The position numbers and the translations under genes are program-made. Of a stretch of 64,000 nt of DNA, positions 18,090 to 26,757 are shown one piece after another; positions within the stretch are counted from its first letter, which is position 1; each line of letters opens with the position of its first letter. The notes beneath the pieces were generated by a model that was given only the letters and a program-made list of their open reading frames with translations, was not told where the DNA came from and made no database searches. The stretch is from Oscillatoria sp. FACHB-1407. GTDB taxonomy: Bacteria > Cyanobacteriota > Cyanobacteriia > Elainellales > Elainellaceae. Location: assembly GCF_014697545.1 (NCBI RefSeq), contig NZ_JACJSA010000001.1, forward strand, positions 372,001 to 436,000, given 5' to 3'.

Positions 18090-21000
18090 TCATCCCGGAT
18101 GTGGGATTAATTCGGCCTCTGGTACGGTTGATTGCCCCAATTCTGTCAAGAATTGCAGAGCCTTACTAATGTAAATCGCACAGTCATAGGGTGAGCTTTC
18201 GTAGAAAGAACGCCATGCGGAGGCTTTATGCTCATCATATCGGTCGCCCTCTTTGGCATATCTATCAAGCCATGAAAGGCGCACGGCGTGACCGATTAAC
18301 ACATCAAGAACGATGTATTCCTGAATTTGCAAGTCCGGGTTTTTCTCCGCGATCGCCGCCAGTTCCATCAGTGCCTCAATATTGACTTGCCGATATTCCG
18401 GTGCCTGAATCTTGTTCAGCAGATGCTCCACCCGCAGCGCAAAGTTCTTTTCACCAGGGGTCATCTCCGACAGGATGGGATCACTATCTAATCGATTGCG
18501 CCGTTCTAACTTATCGCCGATGACTACCCCCTTACAGTGCTGCATGACTTTCCAGACGTTGGGGTAGAAGTTTTTGGGCACTCGATTCAGGGAACCGTCT
18601 CGCTGTCGTTGTCGCCACCAGTTGACCGAAGCCTGAGCCTCCACCTGTTCGGGTAAAGCATCCCATTGGATGTTGAATTGGTTGACCCGCAGCGACTCCT
18701 GTCGGAACAGCGATTGATCCAGGTCTGCATAATCGGTCAAAACCTGTTTGAGTCGAGTTTTTACCTCAAACGGGCTGAGTTGCATCAGGTGCTCATACGC
18801 CTCATCCTGGGTGACCTGCAACTCACGCGCCAATTCGCTGGTGATCAGCAAAATCAGATAGCCGACTCGCAGCGTCAACAAGCCGTTAAACAGATGGGGA
18901 TCGGTTTTGATCAGAATGCCGAGGTAGATCAGAATTTCTTGGGTCAGGGGGCGATCGCGGATATCTTGCCGAACAAACTCACGGATCTTTTCCATGATTT
19001 CAGCGTGCGACATCGGGCTAGTAATCAGCGAATCTTCACTGTAGGCTTTACCTACCGCAATCTGTTTTTGCCGCACCAGGATGTCTGTGACTGCATCCGA
19101 TAAGCCAATATCCACTTTGTTGAGCAAACCCGCCGCTCGACGCACCACTGCCCACAGTTGCACCTGACCTGCTTTTTCATATACCTCATTCAGCAGGTCT
19201 TCCACGGTGACGGATTGTCCAGGACCGCCCAAGCCCGTCTCAAACGTCAGTCCGCGCAACCGAGTGAGTGATTCTAACAGTTCAATTTGCTCATACAAAT
19301 TGTTCGATTGTCGCAGGCTCGTAATCAGCAAATGCAGATTGGTTTCACACTCCAGCATAAATTCTTGAGTGCTACTTAACATCCAGTTGCGATCGCCATG
19401 AAAGGTCAGGTAGTAGGGTTTGGGTTGAGCATTTTGTACTGACGACTGAGTGAACTGGAAGTCGTGAATGAAGTCTACTCGTTCAAGGCTGGCGGTTAAC
19501 AAAAAGGATTGCAACTGTCCTAACTTGACCGCTACACCGTTGCAATGTCCGTCGCGCAAGTCTTGGATGAGTTCTAGCAACGGAGACTCATGCTCGAACA
19601 TATCATGCGTCAACAACAGTGTCATCGTCGGACGACCCAACTGTGACCAGTGGCGTTTGATATACGCCAACTCACCTTTAATCTGAGCAACCAAAAAGTC
19701 GTTGTCGAGTGTCAAATAAAACTGCTGTTGATCGAGAAAAGAAGGCAAAAAGACGATCGTTTCACCGCGAATGCGAAACACTCTAGAAGTAGTTAAGCTC
19801 CGCAATCGACGTTTGGGGCGACCACTCAACAACAGTTTGTCATTGCGCCCCACCTGACTATAAACCGCTGCCAATTCACTGGCTTGCCGCACCTGAATCG
19901 GGGCGACTTGCTGAGGAGTTTGAGTCGCGATGCCATAAGTCGCCAGTTTAGATTGCAAGTCTTCGTCTTCGGCTAGCAAGACAATCTGGACTAAGGGTTC
20001 AGCCCGATGTTCTGATCGCAAATGTCGCCCCAGTGGGTCTAAGTCACCCACCGCTAACAACCCATCTTGCAAAAACTTACCTAACAGGAAGAGGCTTTGT
20101 GCCCACACCAGCGGAACATTCTCATTTGCGAGGCGAGGCTGACTGCGGGGGTTGGCTCGTTCCGCTTCGATATGGTCTTTCGGGACGTAATAGAGTTCAG
20201 GCAGGAGAAGACTGCCATTCTGCTCAACCAATAAGCCTTCCAACCGTTCTCGATATTCAGCGGCTTGAGCGCGATCGCCTCGAAATAGGGCATCCAGCAA
20301 CAAATAGGTAAAAAACAGTGGCCATTCACATTCAATGTGTTCAAACTGTTTCAGTTCCCACGGTTCATAGTGCAGACGACTGACCACCTCAATCACCGTC
20401 TGATGACCGTCTCGCAAAAACCGCTTACAGCCATAGTTGCCTTGCAGTTTGCTCACCACATTAGTACGGGTGCGATCGACCAGTGCCACATTCTCAACGG
20501 CAAACGCCGGAAAGCCAATAACACTCAGCAAGGCTGCATCCACTTCCTTTGAAGCCGACTCTCTGGGTAGTAACGATTCCAATGTGACCCGTGCCCGCGC
20601 GATTTCATCGGGTAATACGTGAATCACGGATGCTTGACTACCCCGCACACCAAACAGATCTAGCCCGTTGATGGCTTCCAGTGCAGCTTTTGCCATGCCA
20701 ACGGAGCTAGCATTTAACTCTGGCTTGCCGTGGTTAATTTTGTTACCCCGTTCCCAAATGCCATAATCTGGGGTGCGATAGGCTCGCCCGATGTAATACA
20801 CCAGATTTTGAATGAAGTTGACTTCATCAAGGGTAAAGATGATTTGCAATCCTGAAGCGGTCATCTGCGCCAACATCAGCAGATAAAGCGATGTGGCATC
20901 CAGTTGCAGGTGTCCCCATCCGTCATCGCCCACAACGGTGTCACCCGTTTGCAGGTCATATTTGGCGTGCAGCGCATCCAGCAGATCTTGCGTTTCTTTG

Positions 21001-21356
21001 AAGCGTTCTACCTTATGGGCTTGCCGCATCATGGCAAACAACAAGCCCCGCATCAGTTTGACAACACTGTGTTCTAGCTCATAGGCATAGCCGCGATCGT
21101 CATCAATTTTGCGGTATGCCAACGCCAACCCCCAAACCGCCAAAATGCTGTAGACGTTGTCTCGCACCCAGGCATCGGTGTAATTGCCGTGGGTGTTAAC
21201 CGCTGTGCTGGCAGGTAACAACCCTGTCAAGGGATTCTGTCGTGCCAGAATGACTGTTTTGATCTCCTGGTAATAGGTGTTTAGTTGCGATCGCAGAGAC
21301 ACAAGCGATGGTTGCGATTGATAGGGGAGGTCGCGGTCAGAAGTTGAGGTAGACAT
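18090..21356 (-). CDS. Glycoside hydrolase family 15 / phosphorylase-kinase-alpha-like protein
   Basis: 1088 residues. The N-terminal (alpha/alpha)6-barrel half shows NYTDAWVRDNVYSILAVWGL (around 57-76), WGHLQLDATSLYLL (around 145) and YGIWERGNKINHGKPELNAS (around 200-219), the pattern of the GH15-related domain of phosphorylase kinase alpha/beta subunits and their cyanobacterial homologues. The long C-terminal half is helical and lacks a recognisable enzyme motif. No signal peptide, so probably cytosolic. Activity on alpha-glucans or glycogen is implied by the family, but regulatory rather than hydrolytic function is possible. It stands alone, 151 nt upstream of the start of the secreted CHAT gene in the same orientation. 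No terminator is apparent after it. Confidence 0.8.
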   Translation of the reverse strand: MSTSTSDRDLPYQSQPSLVSLRSQLNTYYQEIKTVILARQNPLTGLLPASTAVNTHGNYTDAWVRDNVYSILAVWGLALAYRKIDDDRGYAYELEHSVVKLMRGLLFAMMRQAHKVERFKETQDLLDALHAKYDLQTGDTVVGDDGWGHLQLDATSLYLLMLAQMTASGLQIIFTLDEVNFIQNLVYYIGRAYRTPDYGIWERGNKINHGKPELNASSVGMAKAALEAINGLDLFGVRGSQASVIHVLPDEIARARVTLESLLPRESASKEVDAALLSVIGFPAFAVENVALVDRTRTNVVSKLQGNYGCKRFLRDGHQTVIEVVSRLHYEPWELKQFEHIECEWPLFFTYLLLDALFRGDRAQAAEYRERLEGLLVEQNGSLLLPELYYVPKDHIEAERANPRSQPRLANENVPLVWAQSLFLLGKFLQDGLLAVGDLDPLGRHLRSEHRAEPLVQIVLLAEDEDLQSKLATYGIATQTPQQVAPIQVRQASELAAVYSQVGRNDKLLLSGRPKRRLRSLTTSRVFRIRGETIVFLPSFLDQQQFYLTLDNDFLVAQIKGELAYIKRHWSQLGRPTMTLLLTHDMFEHESPLLELIQDLRDGHCNGVAVKLGQLQSFLLTASLERVDFIHDFQFTQSSVQNAQPKPYYLTFHGDRNWMLSSTQEFMLECETNLHLLITSLRQSNNLYEQIELLESLTRLRGLTFETGLGGPGQSVTVEDLLNEVYEKAGQVQLWAVVRRAAGLLNKVDIGLSDAVTDILVRQKQIAVGKAYSEDSLITSPMSHAEIMEKIREFVRQDIRDRPLTQEILIYLGILIKTDPHLFNGLLTLRVGYLILLITSELARELQVTQDEAYEHLMQLSPFEVKTRLKQVLTDYADLDQSLFRQESLRVNQFNIQWDALPEQVEAQASVNWWRQRQRDGSLNRVPKNFYPNVWKVMQHCKGVVIGDKLERRNRLDSDPILSEMTPGEKNFALRVEHLLNKIQAPEYRQVNIEALMELAAIAEKNPDLQIQEYIVLDVLIGHAVRLSWLDRYAKEGDRYDEHKASAWRSFYESSPYDCAIYISKALQFLTELGQSTVPEAELIPHPG

Positions 21357-21673
21357 GCTGATGGAGTGAAAAGATTAGTAACGCTATCTGGATCAAAATC
21401 AGCCGATCGTGAAGGAATCTGTAGGGTGTTGAGGTAGCTGCAACTCAATCAAACTGTTCAGATTATCTCTTGTTTAAGAAGTATTTTTGCAGCGCAATTC
21501 TTTTATTGAATCCTTTCTGCTCTGTTCCTGTTCCTCAATCTACACATTAAGTCCGTAAATTTACTTAATCTTTATGGTAGAGACGTGAGTTTTTCCGTAT
21601 CTTTACGTGAAGGCTGATAGGGTTAAAAGATAGAAATCCCCTCAGGGGTTATCCTCCACTTCAAGGAAGCATC
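21357..21673. other. Intergenic region upstream of a small-protein gene
   Basis: 317 nt between divergently transcribed genes. The right end carries the leader of the small gene, including CCCTCAGGGG (a hyphenated palindrome near 21640) and the ribosome site. No RNA gene or repeat was recognised in the rest. Confidence 0.35.
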
Positions 21674-21805
21674 ATGGCTCGTCGCTACAACCACAACCAA
21701 TCTCCGCTCGTTAAAATTGTCTATTCTAAAGTCGTCGTACAGGGCAAAATTGTTCTCGTTCCGCTGGAACTTTACGCTGATGGAACGCTCCAACCCAGCC
21801 ATTAA
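21674..21805 (+). CDS. Small basic protein of 43 residues, unknown function
   Basis: A short frame starting ATG with AAGGAAG seven to ten nt upstream and ending 28 nt before a strong terminator, so it looks like a complete single-gene unit. It begins MARRYNHNQSPLVKIVYSKV and continues with VVVQGKIVLVPLELYADG, alternating hydrophobic beta-strand pattern with an Arg/Asn/His-rich head. No transmembrane segment, no Cys pairs. A small beta-strand protein or a partner subunit is possible. I do not recognise a named family. Support comes from gene signals and amino-acid pattern, not homology. Confidence 0.65.
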   Translation: MARRYNHNQSPLVKIVYSKVVVQGKIVLVPLELYADGTLQPSH

Positions 21806-21833
21806 TCAATCTTCTAAGTGTCCAATCCCGAAC

Positions 21834-21863
21834 GGGGGTAGTGCTTTTAGCCTACCCCTTTTT
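21834..21863 (+). terminator. Rho-independent terminator
   Basis: GGGGTAG pairs with CTACCCC around a 9-nt loop (TGCTTTTAGC region) and is followed by TTTTTATT. It ends the transcript of the 43-residue protein. Confidence 0.85.
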
Positions 21864-22037
21864 ATTGGAATAGTTTGTTGGGGTTGCTTTTTGGGAACAG
21901 TTTATTGAGAGTTGGTTGTCCAAAACAGTTTGTTGAAAATTGTTTGTGAGAAATTGTGCTCAGGCGATCGCCATCCCTTGCATAATGAGTGTGATGCCAA
22001 CGTAAGTGGTGTGGTGTGAGGATAAAGGGAGGAAATT

Positions 22038-22847
22038 GTGGTGCGTGAGTTAACTCAACCGTCGCTAGAGCAGTTTGCCGTATTTGGGTTGCCACTCCAT
22101 CTGTCAAACGATTACTTGGGTTGGCTGTTTCACCAGCATCACCAACAAAATGGAGTCCATGTTGTCACGCTGAATGCCGAAATGTCGATGCAGGCAGAGC
22201 AAAACCCGACGCTCGCCAACATTATTCGTCAAGCTGAGTTAGTAGTGCCCGATGGCTCCGGGATTGTTTTCTATATGTGGCTCCAGGGCAAAAAGGCACA
22301 ACGCTGTCCTGGGATCGAGCTAGCTGAAGCTGTTCTGCGTGCCTCGGCGAATCCTGCTGTCCTGAATTCAGGAACCCTTTCAACCACGGCTCCCTATTCT
22401 GTCTTCTTTTATGGCGGTGCTCCAGGCGTCTGCGAGAAAGCGGCAGAGCAGTGGCAACAGCGCGTTCCCGGATTGGCGATCGCAGGCGTCCAACACGGTT
22501 ACATCTCCCCTGACGAGCAGGAAAACCTGCGGCAAACCCTGAAAACACTGCAACCTGACATCATTTTGGTGGGTCTGGGTGTCCCCCGACAGGAATTGTG
22601 GATTCGCGACAATCGCCATCTCTGTCCTAACTCTATCTGGATTGGCGTTGGCGGCAGTTTCGACATCTGGGCCGGGGTCAAAACTCGCGCCCCCAAGTGG
22701 CTCAGCAACAATGGTCTGGAATGGATGTATCGCCTCTATCAAGAACCCTGGCGGTGGCGACGGATGTTAGCTCTGCCCCAATTTGCATGGCGATCGCTGG
22801 TGTATCGGTTGACGCGATCGAGTAAAGCCGTCAAAGCGCGAGTTTAG
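22038..22847 (+). CDS. WecG/TagA/CpsF-family glycosyltransferase (GT26)
   Basis: 269 residues, slightly longer than the ~245 of the family. Conserved blocks seen: LNAEMSMQAEQNP, ELVVPDGSGIVFYM, GLGVPRQELWI, and GVGGSFDIWAG followed by RAPKWLSNNGLEWMYRLYQE. These define enzymes that move a sugar such as N-acetyl-mannosaminuronate or N-acetylmannosamine onto a lipid-linked acceptor in cell-envelope polysaccharide synthesis. The start is GTG with GGGAGG five nt upstream; a second GTG follows directly. It acts at the cytoplasmic face of the membrane. It is separated from the first glycan block, and no other biosynthetic gene adjoins it. Confidence 0.88.
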   Translation: MVRELTQPSLEQFAVFGLPLHLSNDYLGWLFHQHHQQNGVHVVTLNAEMSMQAEQNPTLANIIRQAELVVPDGSGIVFYMWLQGKKAQRCPGIELAEAVLRASANPAVLNSGTLSTTAPYSVFFYGGAPGVCEKAAEQWQQRVPGLAIAGVQHGYISPDEQENLRQTLKTLQPDIILVGLGVPRQELWIRDNRHLCPNSIWIGVGGSFDIWAGVKTRAPKWLSNNGLEWMYRLYQEPWRWRRMLALPQFAWRSLVYRLTRSSKAVKARV

Positions 22848-22907
22848 GGATAGGGTTCTAAATCTGTTGATAGCCTCTGTAAGACCCCCCTGTAGTTCCT
22901 TTAGTAA

Positions 22908-23195
22908 GGCTACTGTGTATACAGATCTCTGCTTCCTGCCAAATTCGATGCATGGTTGTTGCAAGTGTGTGAAAACCAGGCATTGGGGGAGTCTCCCCCA
23001 AACCCCCATTGGGGGACGCCACTGCCTCCCCCAAACCCCCTAGCAGAAGGTGTTTCGGTTCACCCAAAGGCGCGCTTCGCATCGGTTCCAAGTACGGGTG
23101 CTTCTAATCGGATCAAGCCCCTTGACAAATGCTCAAAGTCCCCCAAAGTTAGGGGATTTAGGGGTCTGGGAGGACTTAGCGTATAGACCATAGCC
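22908..23195. mobile_element. MITE-like element, copy A
   Basis: A 288-bp non-coding element. The left end GGCTACTGTGTATACAGATC and the right end (reverse complement GGCTATGGTCTATACGC) are imperfect terminal inverted repeats. The interior has facing G/C tracts that can fold. Copy B at 50884-51170 has nearly the same length and matches along its whole length in the opposite orientation, including the stretch CCCAAAGGCGCGCTTCGCAT. No transposase frame, so it would be mobilised in trans. Confidence 0.75.
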
Positions 23196-23246
23196 TGGTA
23201 AGGGGGACGGCGACAACCGGGGGTCAGTAGCAATAGCCAAAGATCT

Positions 23247-24299
23247 ATGCAAGAGATTTCGTATCAGTTCGTCGAGCGATCGCCATCTAACACATACCAG
23301 AACTTCGGTGGATTACCCCCTATGAATGCTGGGACTTTGGCGCAACACGCCCCAGATGCCCATTGGATGTTGATTCAAGACGATAAGGGAATTACGGCTT
23401 ACTGCTCTCTTTGGTGGCAAAACGTCCCTACCTATGCCACCCCCCTTATGAAGGGGGACAGGGGGGATCAAGCCTTCGCTCAAAATCAACATCGCCTTGG
23501 TTTAATTGGTCACTATGCCGCTCAAGATGCTGAATCTGCCCAGCTTCTACTCAATCACGCCTGTAACCAACTTGCGGCTCACAGTTGCACTCTCGCCGTC
23601 GCCCCAATGGATGGCAACACCTGGCGACGCTATCGATTGTTGAGCGATCGCGGTACAGAACCCATTTTCTTTTTAGAGCCTGATAATCCCGATGAGTGGT
23701 GTGACCATTTCCGCGAAGCTGGCTTTACTTCCTTTGCAGACTATAGCTCAGGACTAACCACCAACCTGACTCAGGTTGATCCCCGCATGGTGCGAGTCGA
23801 GCAGCGGTTAACCGAGATTGGGGTCAAGGTGCGATCGCTAAATCTGGACAACTTTGAACGAGAACTCCAGCAAATTCATCAGCTATCCCTCATTAGCTTT
23901 CGCAACAATTTTCTCTACACCCCCATCAGCCAAACGGAATTCATCAGCCAATACAGCCAAATCAAACCCTACGTTCAACCGCAGTTGGTGCTTATGGCAG
24001 AACATGGAGATACTTTAGTGGGATTTCTCTTTGCCATCCCCGATTTGCTGCAAGCCAAACGGGGAGAAGCCATCAACACGGTGATTATCAAAACCGTTGC
24101 TGTGTTACCCGGTAAGACTTATGCCGGATTAGGCAATCTTTTGGTGTCACAGTGTCAGGCGATCGCTCATCAACTCGGCTATACCCGTGCCATTCATGCC
24201 CTGATGCACAACGCTAACAACTCACGCAATCTGAGCGATCGCTATGCCCACACAATTCGACGCTACACGCTATTGGCTAAACCATTAGCTCAACTCTAA
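23247..24299 (+). CDS. GNAT-family N-acetyltransferase-like protein
   Basis: 350 residues with two halves. The C-terminal half (about 200-350) has the acetyltransferase pattern: LVLMAEHGDTLVGFLFAIPD (beta strands 2-4), IIKTVAVLPGKTYAGLGNLL in place of the acetyl-CoA loop, and NANNSRNLSDRYAHTIRRYT. The N-terminal half is related to domains found in tandem-GNAT enzymes. A repeat-derived insertion of about a dozen residues (PLMKGDRGDQAF) interrupts the N-terminal half in frame. No signal peptide. The substrate is unknown. The stop codon overlaps that of the convergent tRNA-dihydrouridine synthase gene by four bases. Confidence 0.72.
   Translation: MQEISYQFVERSPSNTYQNFGGLPPMNAGTLAQHAPDAHWMLIQDDKGITAYCSLWWQNVPTYATPLMKGDRGDQAFAQNQHRLGLIGHYAAQDAESAQLLLNHACNQLAAHSCTLAVAPMDGNTWRRYRLLSDRGTEPIFFLEPDNPDEWCDHFREAGFTSFADYSSGLTTNLTQVDPRMVRVEQRLTEIGVKVRSLNLDNFERELQQIHQLSLISFRNNFLYTPISQTEFISQYSQIKPYVQPQLVLMAEHGDTLVGFLFAIPDLLQAKRGEAINTVIIKTVAVLPGKTYAGLGNLLVSQCQAIAHQLGYTRAIHALMHNANNSRNLSDRYAHTIRRYTLLAKPLAQL
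23439..23475. repeat. G/C-tract repeat inserted in frame in a coding sequence
   Basis: CCCCCCTTATGAAGGGGGA then CAGGGGGGATCAAGCC: reverse-complemented this is the GATCCCCCCTGTCCCCCTT type repeat that occurs between genes elsewhere (for example 62751-62775). Here it adds about 12 codons without breaking the frame. Confidence 0.6.
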
Positions 24300-25357
24300 A
24301 CCTCGACGAGTTGAGGTTCGGTGTCTTCGGTCATCTCCCAAGTCGGCATCGATGCCAACCGTGCGATCGCCTGATCGATTAACGCAACCCCTTCTGTCAC
24401 CGACTCAATCACGGCTAACTTGCCGCGTAACTCTGATGCTGCCGGAAACCCCTTGGCATACCAGGTCATATGTTTGCGGGCTTGACGAATGCCGCGATCG
24501 CCCTTGTACTCCCACAACATATGGAGATGGTCACGCGCACACAGCAACCGTTCAATGGGAGTTGGGGGTTGGCGCAACTCTCCCGTTTTGAGGAAATGAT
24601 CTACCTCGCCCACTAAAAAGGGATAGCCCAACGTGCCACGAGAACACATCACGCCATCCGCGCCCGTCAACTCCAGGCAGCGCACCGCCGCGTCTACTGA
24701 AAAAATATCGCCGTTGGCAATCACCGGAATCGTCAGCACTTCCTTGACTTTGGCGATCCACTCCCACCGAGCAGAACCGTTATAGCCCTGAGCGCGAGTC
24801 CGTCCGTGTAGAGTCAACATCTGCGCTCCGGCATCCTGCATCCGTTGGGCAAACTCAACCGCGTTAATTTCCTTATCTGACCAACCAATCCGCGTTTTAA
24901 CCGTAACGGGCACCTTAACCGCATTCACCACCGATCGCACAATGTCTCCTGCCAGTTCCGGTTCCCGCAATAGCGACGAGCCGCCCCCATTCTTAGTGAT
25001 TTTATTCACCGGACAACCCATGTTGATATCAACCGTATCGGCTCCCTCATCGACTGCTTTTTGTGCTGCCTCCGCTAAAAAGTCGGGACGGCAGTCAAAT
25101 AGTTGAATGCTAATCGGTCGCTCGTTCGGGTCAACCTCCATAATTTTGGGTAGCTCTTTGACATAGTGCAACCCTGTTGCGTTGACCATCTCGGTATACA
25201 TCATGGAGTCGGGGGCATATCGCCGCACCAACCGCCGAAAGACGAGATCTGTCACCCCTGATAAGGGCGATTGCAACACCCGGCTTTTGACCTCAAACTG
25301 ACCGATTTTGAGGGGGGTAGACAACCGTTCTTTTAAGTCAGGAGACAGGGAAACCAT
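24296..25357 (-). CDS. dusB: tRNA-dihydrouridine synthase
   Basis: 353 residues, full length. An FMN-dependent TIM-barrel enzyme that reduces uridines in the D-loop of tRNA. Landmarks: QSPLSGVTDLVFRRLVRRY (29-47), ISIQLFDCRPDFLAEAA, catalytic Cys115 in DINMGCPVNKITKNGGG, KTRIGW, the His/Arg segment LTLHGRTRAQGYNG, and phosphate-binding VIANGDIF and GVMCSRGTLGYPFL. The DINMGCPVNK context is that of DusB, though the A/B/C subclass is not certain from sequence reading alone. Single gene, cytosolic. Its 5' side faces the response-regulator gene across 230 nt. Confidence 0.92.
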   Translation of the reverse strand: MVSLSPDLKERLSTPLKIGQFEVKSRVLQSPLSGVTDLVFRRLVRRYAPDSMMYTEMVNATGLHYVKELPKIMEVDPNERPISIQLFDCRPDFLAEAAQKAVDEGADTVDINMGCPVNKITKNGGGSSLLREPELAGDIVRSVVNAVKVPVTVKTRIGWSDKEINAVEFAQRMQDAGAQMLTLHGRTRAQGYNGSARWEWIAKVKEVLTIPVIANGDIFSVDAAVRCLELTGADGVMCSRGTLGYPFLVGEVDHFLKTGELRQPPTPIERLLCARDHLHMLWEYKGDRGIRQARKHMTWYAKGFPAASELRGKLAVIESVTEGVALIDQAIARLASMPTWEMTEDTEPQLVEV

Positions 25358-25587
25358 ACAAACCTATGCCATGAACCAATCAAAACTCAATTTTATCGCT
25401 GTTCTTGCTCAGGCTGTAAAAACGGTTTCAACTAGGCTGAAGTACAGGTTTTTACTAGCCTAACGCCACTTTGTAAGTAACTAAAGATCATGAATGACTA
25501 AGAAGTGGCATACCAGAATTATTTTTTCGTAGTAGCTAATATACCCTCAGGGAGTCATGCCTATTTTCAGTAGAGGCACCCTCCATC

Positions 25588-26274
25588 ATGTCATCTGTTA
25601 CAGAGCAATCTAGCCCTTCCTCTACGACTCTTCCTCCAGTCAGACTTCTCATTGTTGAAGATGACCCAGTAATGCAACTGGGTTTAGAACAGTTTTTTGC
25701 GGATTATCCGCAAGTGGAACTGGTTGGTCAGGCAGCGAATGGTTATGCCGGGGTTGAAATTGCTCTGCAACAGCAACCCGACGTGGTGATCATGGATATT
25801 GGCTTGCCGCAACTGGATGGTATTGCCGCCACACAACAAATTAAGCAAGCCAATCCAGATATTCGGGTAGTCATGCTCACCTCTCACACCGCTGAAACAG
25901 AAATGATCGCGGCTTTGTGCAGTGGAGCAGACGCCTATTGTGTCAAAGGGGTTAGTGTCGATCAACTGCTGCTGGCGATCGCCTCTGCTCAGGAAGGGGC
26001 TGTCTATCTCGACCCTCGCATTGCTCGTCAAGTGGTTGAGCATCTCAAACCATCTACCTCAGCGGCTCCAACGGCTCCCATTGGTCAACTTTCGGAGCGA
26101 GAATTAGAGGTGCTGAAATTGATTGTAGAAGGCAAAACGAACCCTGAAATTGCAGCAGCATTGTTCCTCAGCCCCAGCACAATCAAAGCTCACATTCGCA
26201 GCATTATGAACAAGTTAGCCGTGGATGATCGCGTCCAGGCGGCTGTTGTTGCATTGCGAACTGGGCTGGTTTAG
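25588..26274 (+). CDS. NarL/LuxR-family response regulator
   Basis: 228 residues. Receiver domain (about 15-135) with acidic pair in LLIVEDDPVM, phospho-acceptor Asp70 in VVIMDIGLP, Thr in VVMLTSH and Lys in AYCVKGV. The C-terminal LuxR-type helix-turn-helix (about 163-228) has LSERELEVLKLIVEGKTNPE and STIKAHIRSIMNKL. It should bind DNA as a dimer after phosphorylation. No kinase gene adjoins it, so it is an orphan; partners could be hybrid or GAF kinases elsewhere. A GTA-N8-TAC sequence (25442-25455) lies upstream without a matching -10 box. Confidence 0.92.
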   Translation: MSSVTEQSSPSSTTLPPVRLLIVEDDPVMQLGLEQFFADYPQVELVGQAANGYAGVEIALQQQPDVVIMDIGLPQLDGIAATQQIKQANPDIRVVMLTSHTAETEMIAALCSGADAYCVKGVSVDQLLLAIASAQEGAVYLDPRIARQVVEHLKPSTSAAPTAPIGQLSERELEVLKLIVEGKTNPEIAAALFLSPSTIKAHIRSIMNKLAVDDRVQAAVVALRTGLV

Positions 26275-26410
26275 CAGAAGCATTGCACAAGTTGTGGAAT
26301 GGGCGTTGCAGGTGCACACCATCTGTAAGAAATTGAAGTATAAACGGTAGCTGAGTAAGAAGAGACTTCGCCGTAAGCATGAGCCGAGCCTCAGTGAATC
26401 ACGCTTTGTA

Positions 26411-26449
26411 GTAGCAAGCTCTAAACCCGGTATGAGCTGTGCTTGCTAC
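26411..26449. terminator. Inverted repeat downstream of the response regulator
   Basis: GTAGCAAGCTC pairs with GAGCT-GT-GCTTGCTAC (11-bp stem, two-base bulge) about 137 nt after the response-regulator stop. Without a T-run it is a weak terminator candidate and could be a small dispersed repeat. Confidence 0.4.
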
Positions 26450-26496
26450 CCATAAAAACGCTTTCGATGGAGAATGACTTAAAAATTAGCAGAAAA

Positions 26497-26536
26497 GTAT
26501 CTCGAAATACATAAAAAATTTTGCACACCCTACAAT
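26497..26536 (+). promoter_or_regulatory. Predicted NtcA-activated promoter of the first ABC operon
   Basis: GTA-TCTCGAAA-TAC is a perfect match to the NtcA consensus GTA-N8-TAC. After exactly 20 nt comes TACAAT, which fits the -10 box TAN3T; NtcA class II promoters have a 20-24 nt gap and no -35 box. Transcription would start near 26543, giving a leader of about 215 nt. That leader contains a hairpin (AAAG-CCCC / GGGG-A-CTTT, 26603-26627) and no clear ribosome site directly before the ATG at 26758. Confidence 0.65.
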
Positions 26537-26757
26537 ATATCGATGTGTATATGTTCTTTGATTTCCGTTTTTGATGTTATTAAATGCTTGCCAAATGCAG
26601 ACAAAAGCCCCGTAAAAAGGGGACTTTATCTTGAATTGAATACTTAAAATAAACAAAGGATTTTGCCTCGTGCTCATCCGATTTATTTTCTTTTGCTCAC
26701 TTCTTAAATCACCTTTAAAACTCATTCTTTGACACCTTTCAAAACCTTCTGAGTCAG

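Noticed and set aside
25442-25455. NtcA site upstream of the response regulator
   Set aside because: GTA-N8-TAC matches, but no TAN3T lies 20-24 nt away on either strand; one such hit in this much DNA is expected by chance.
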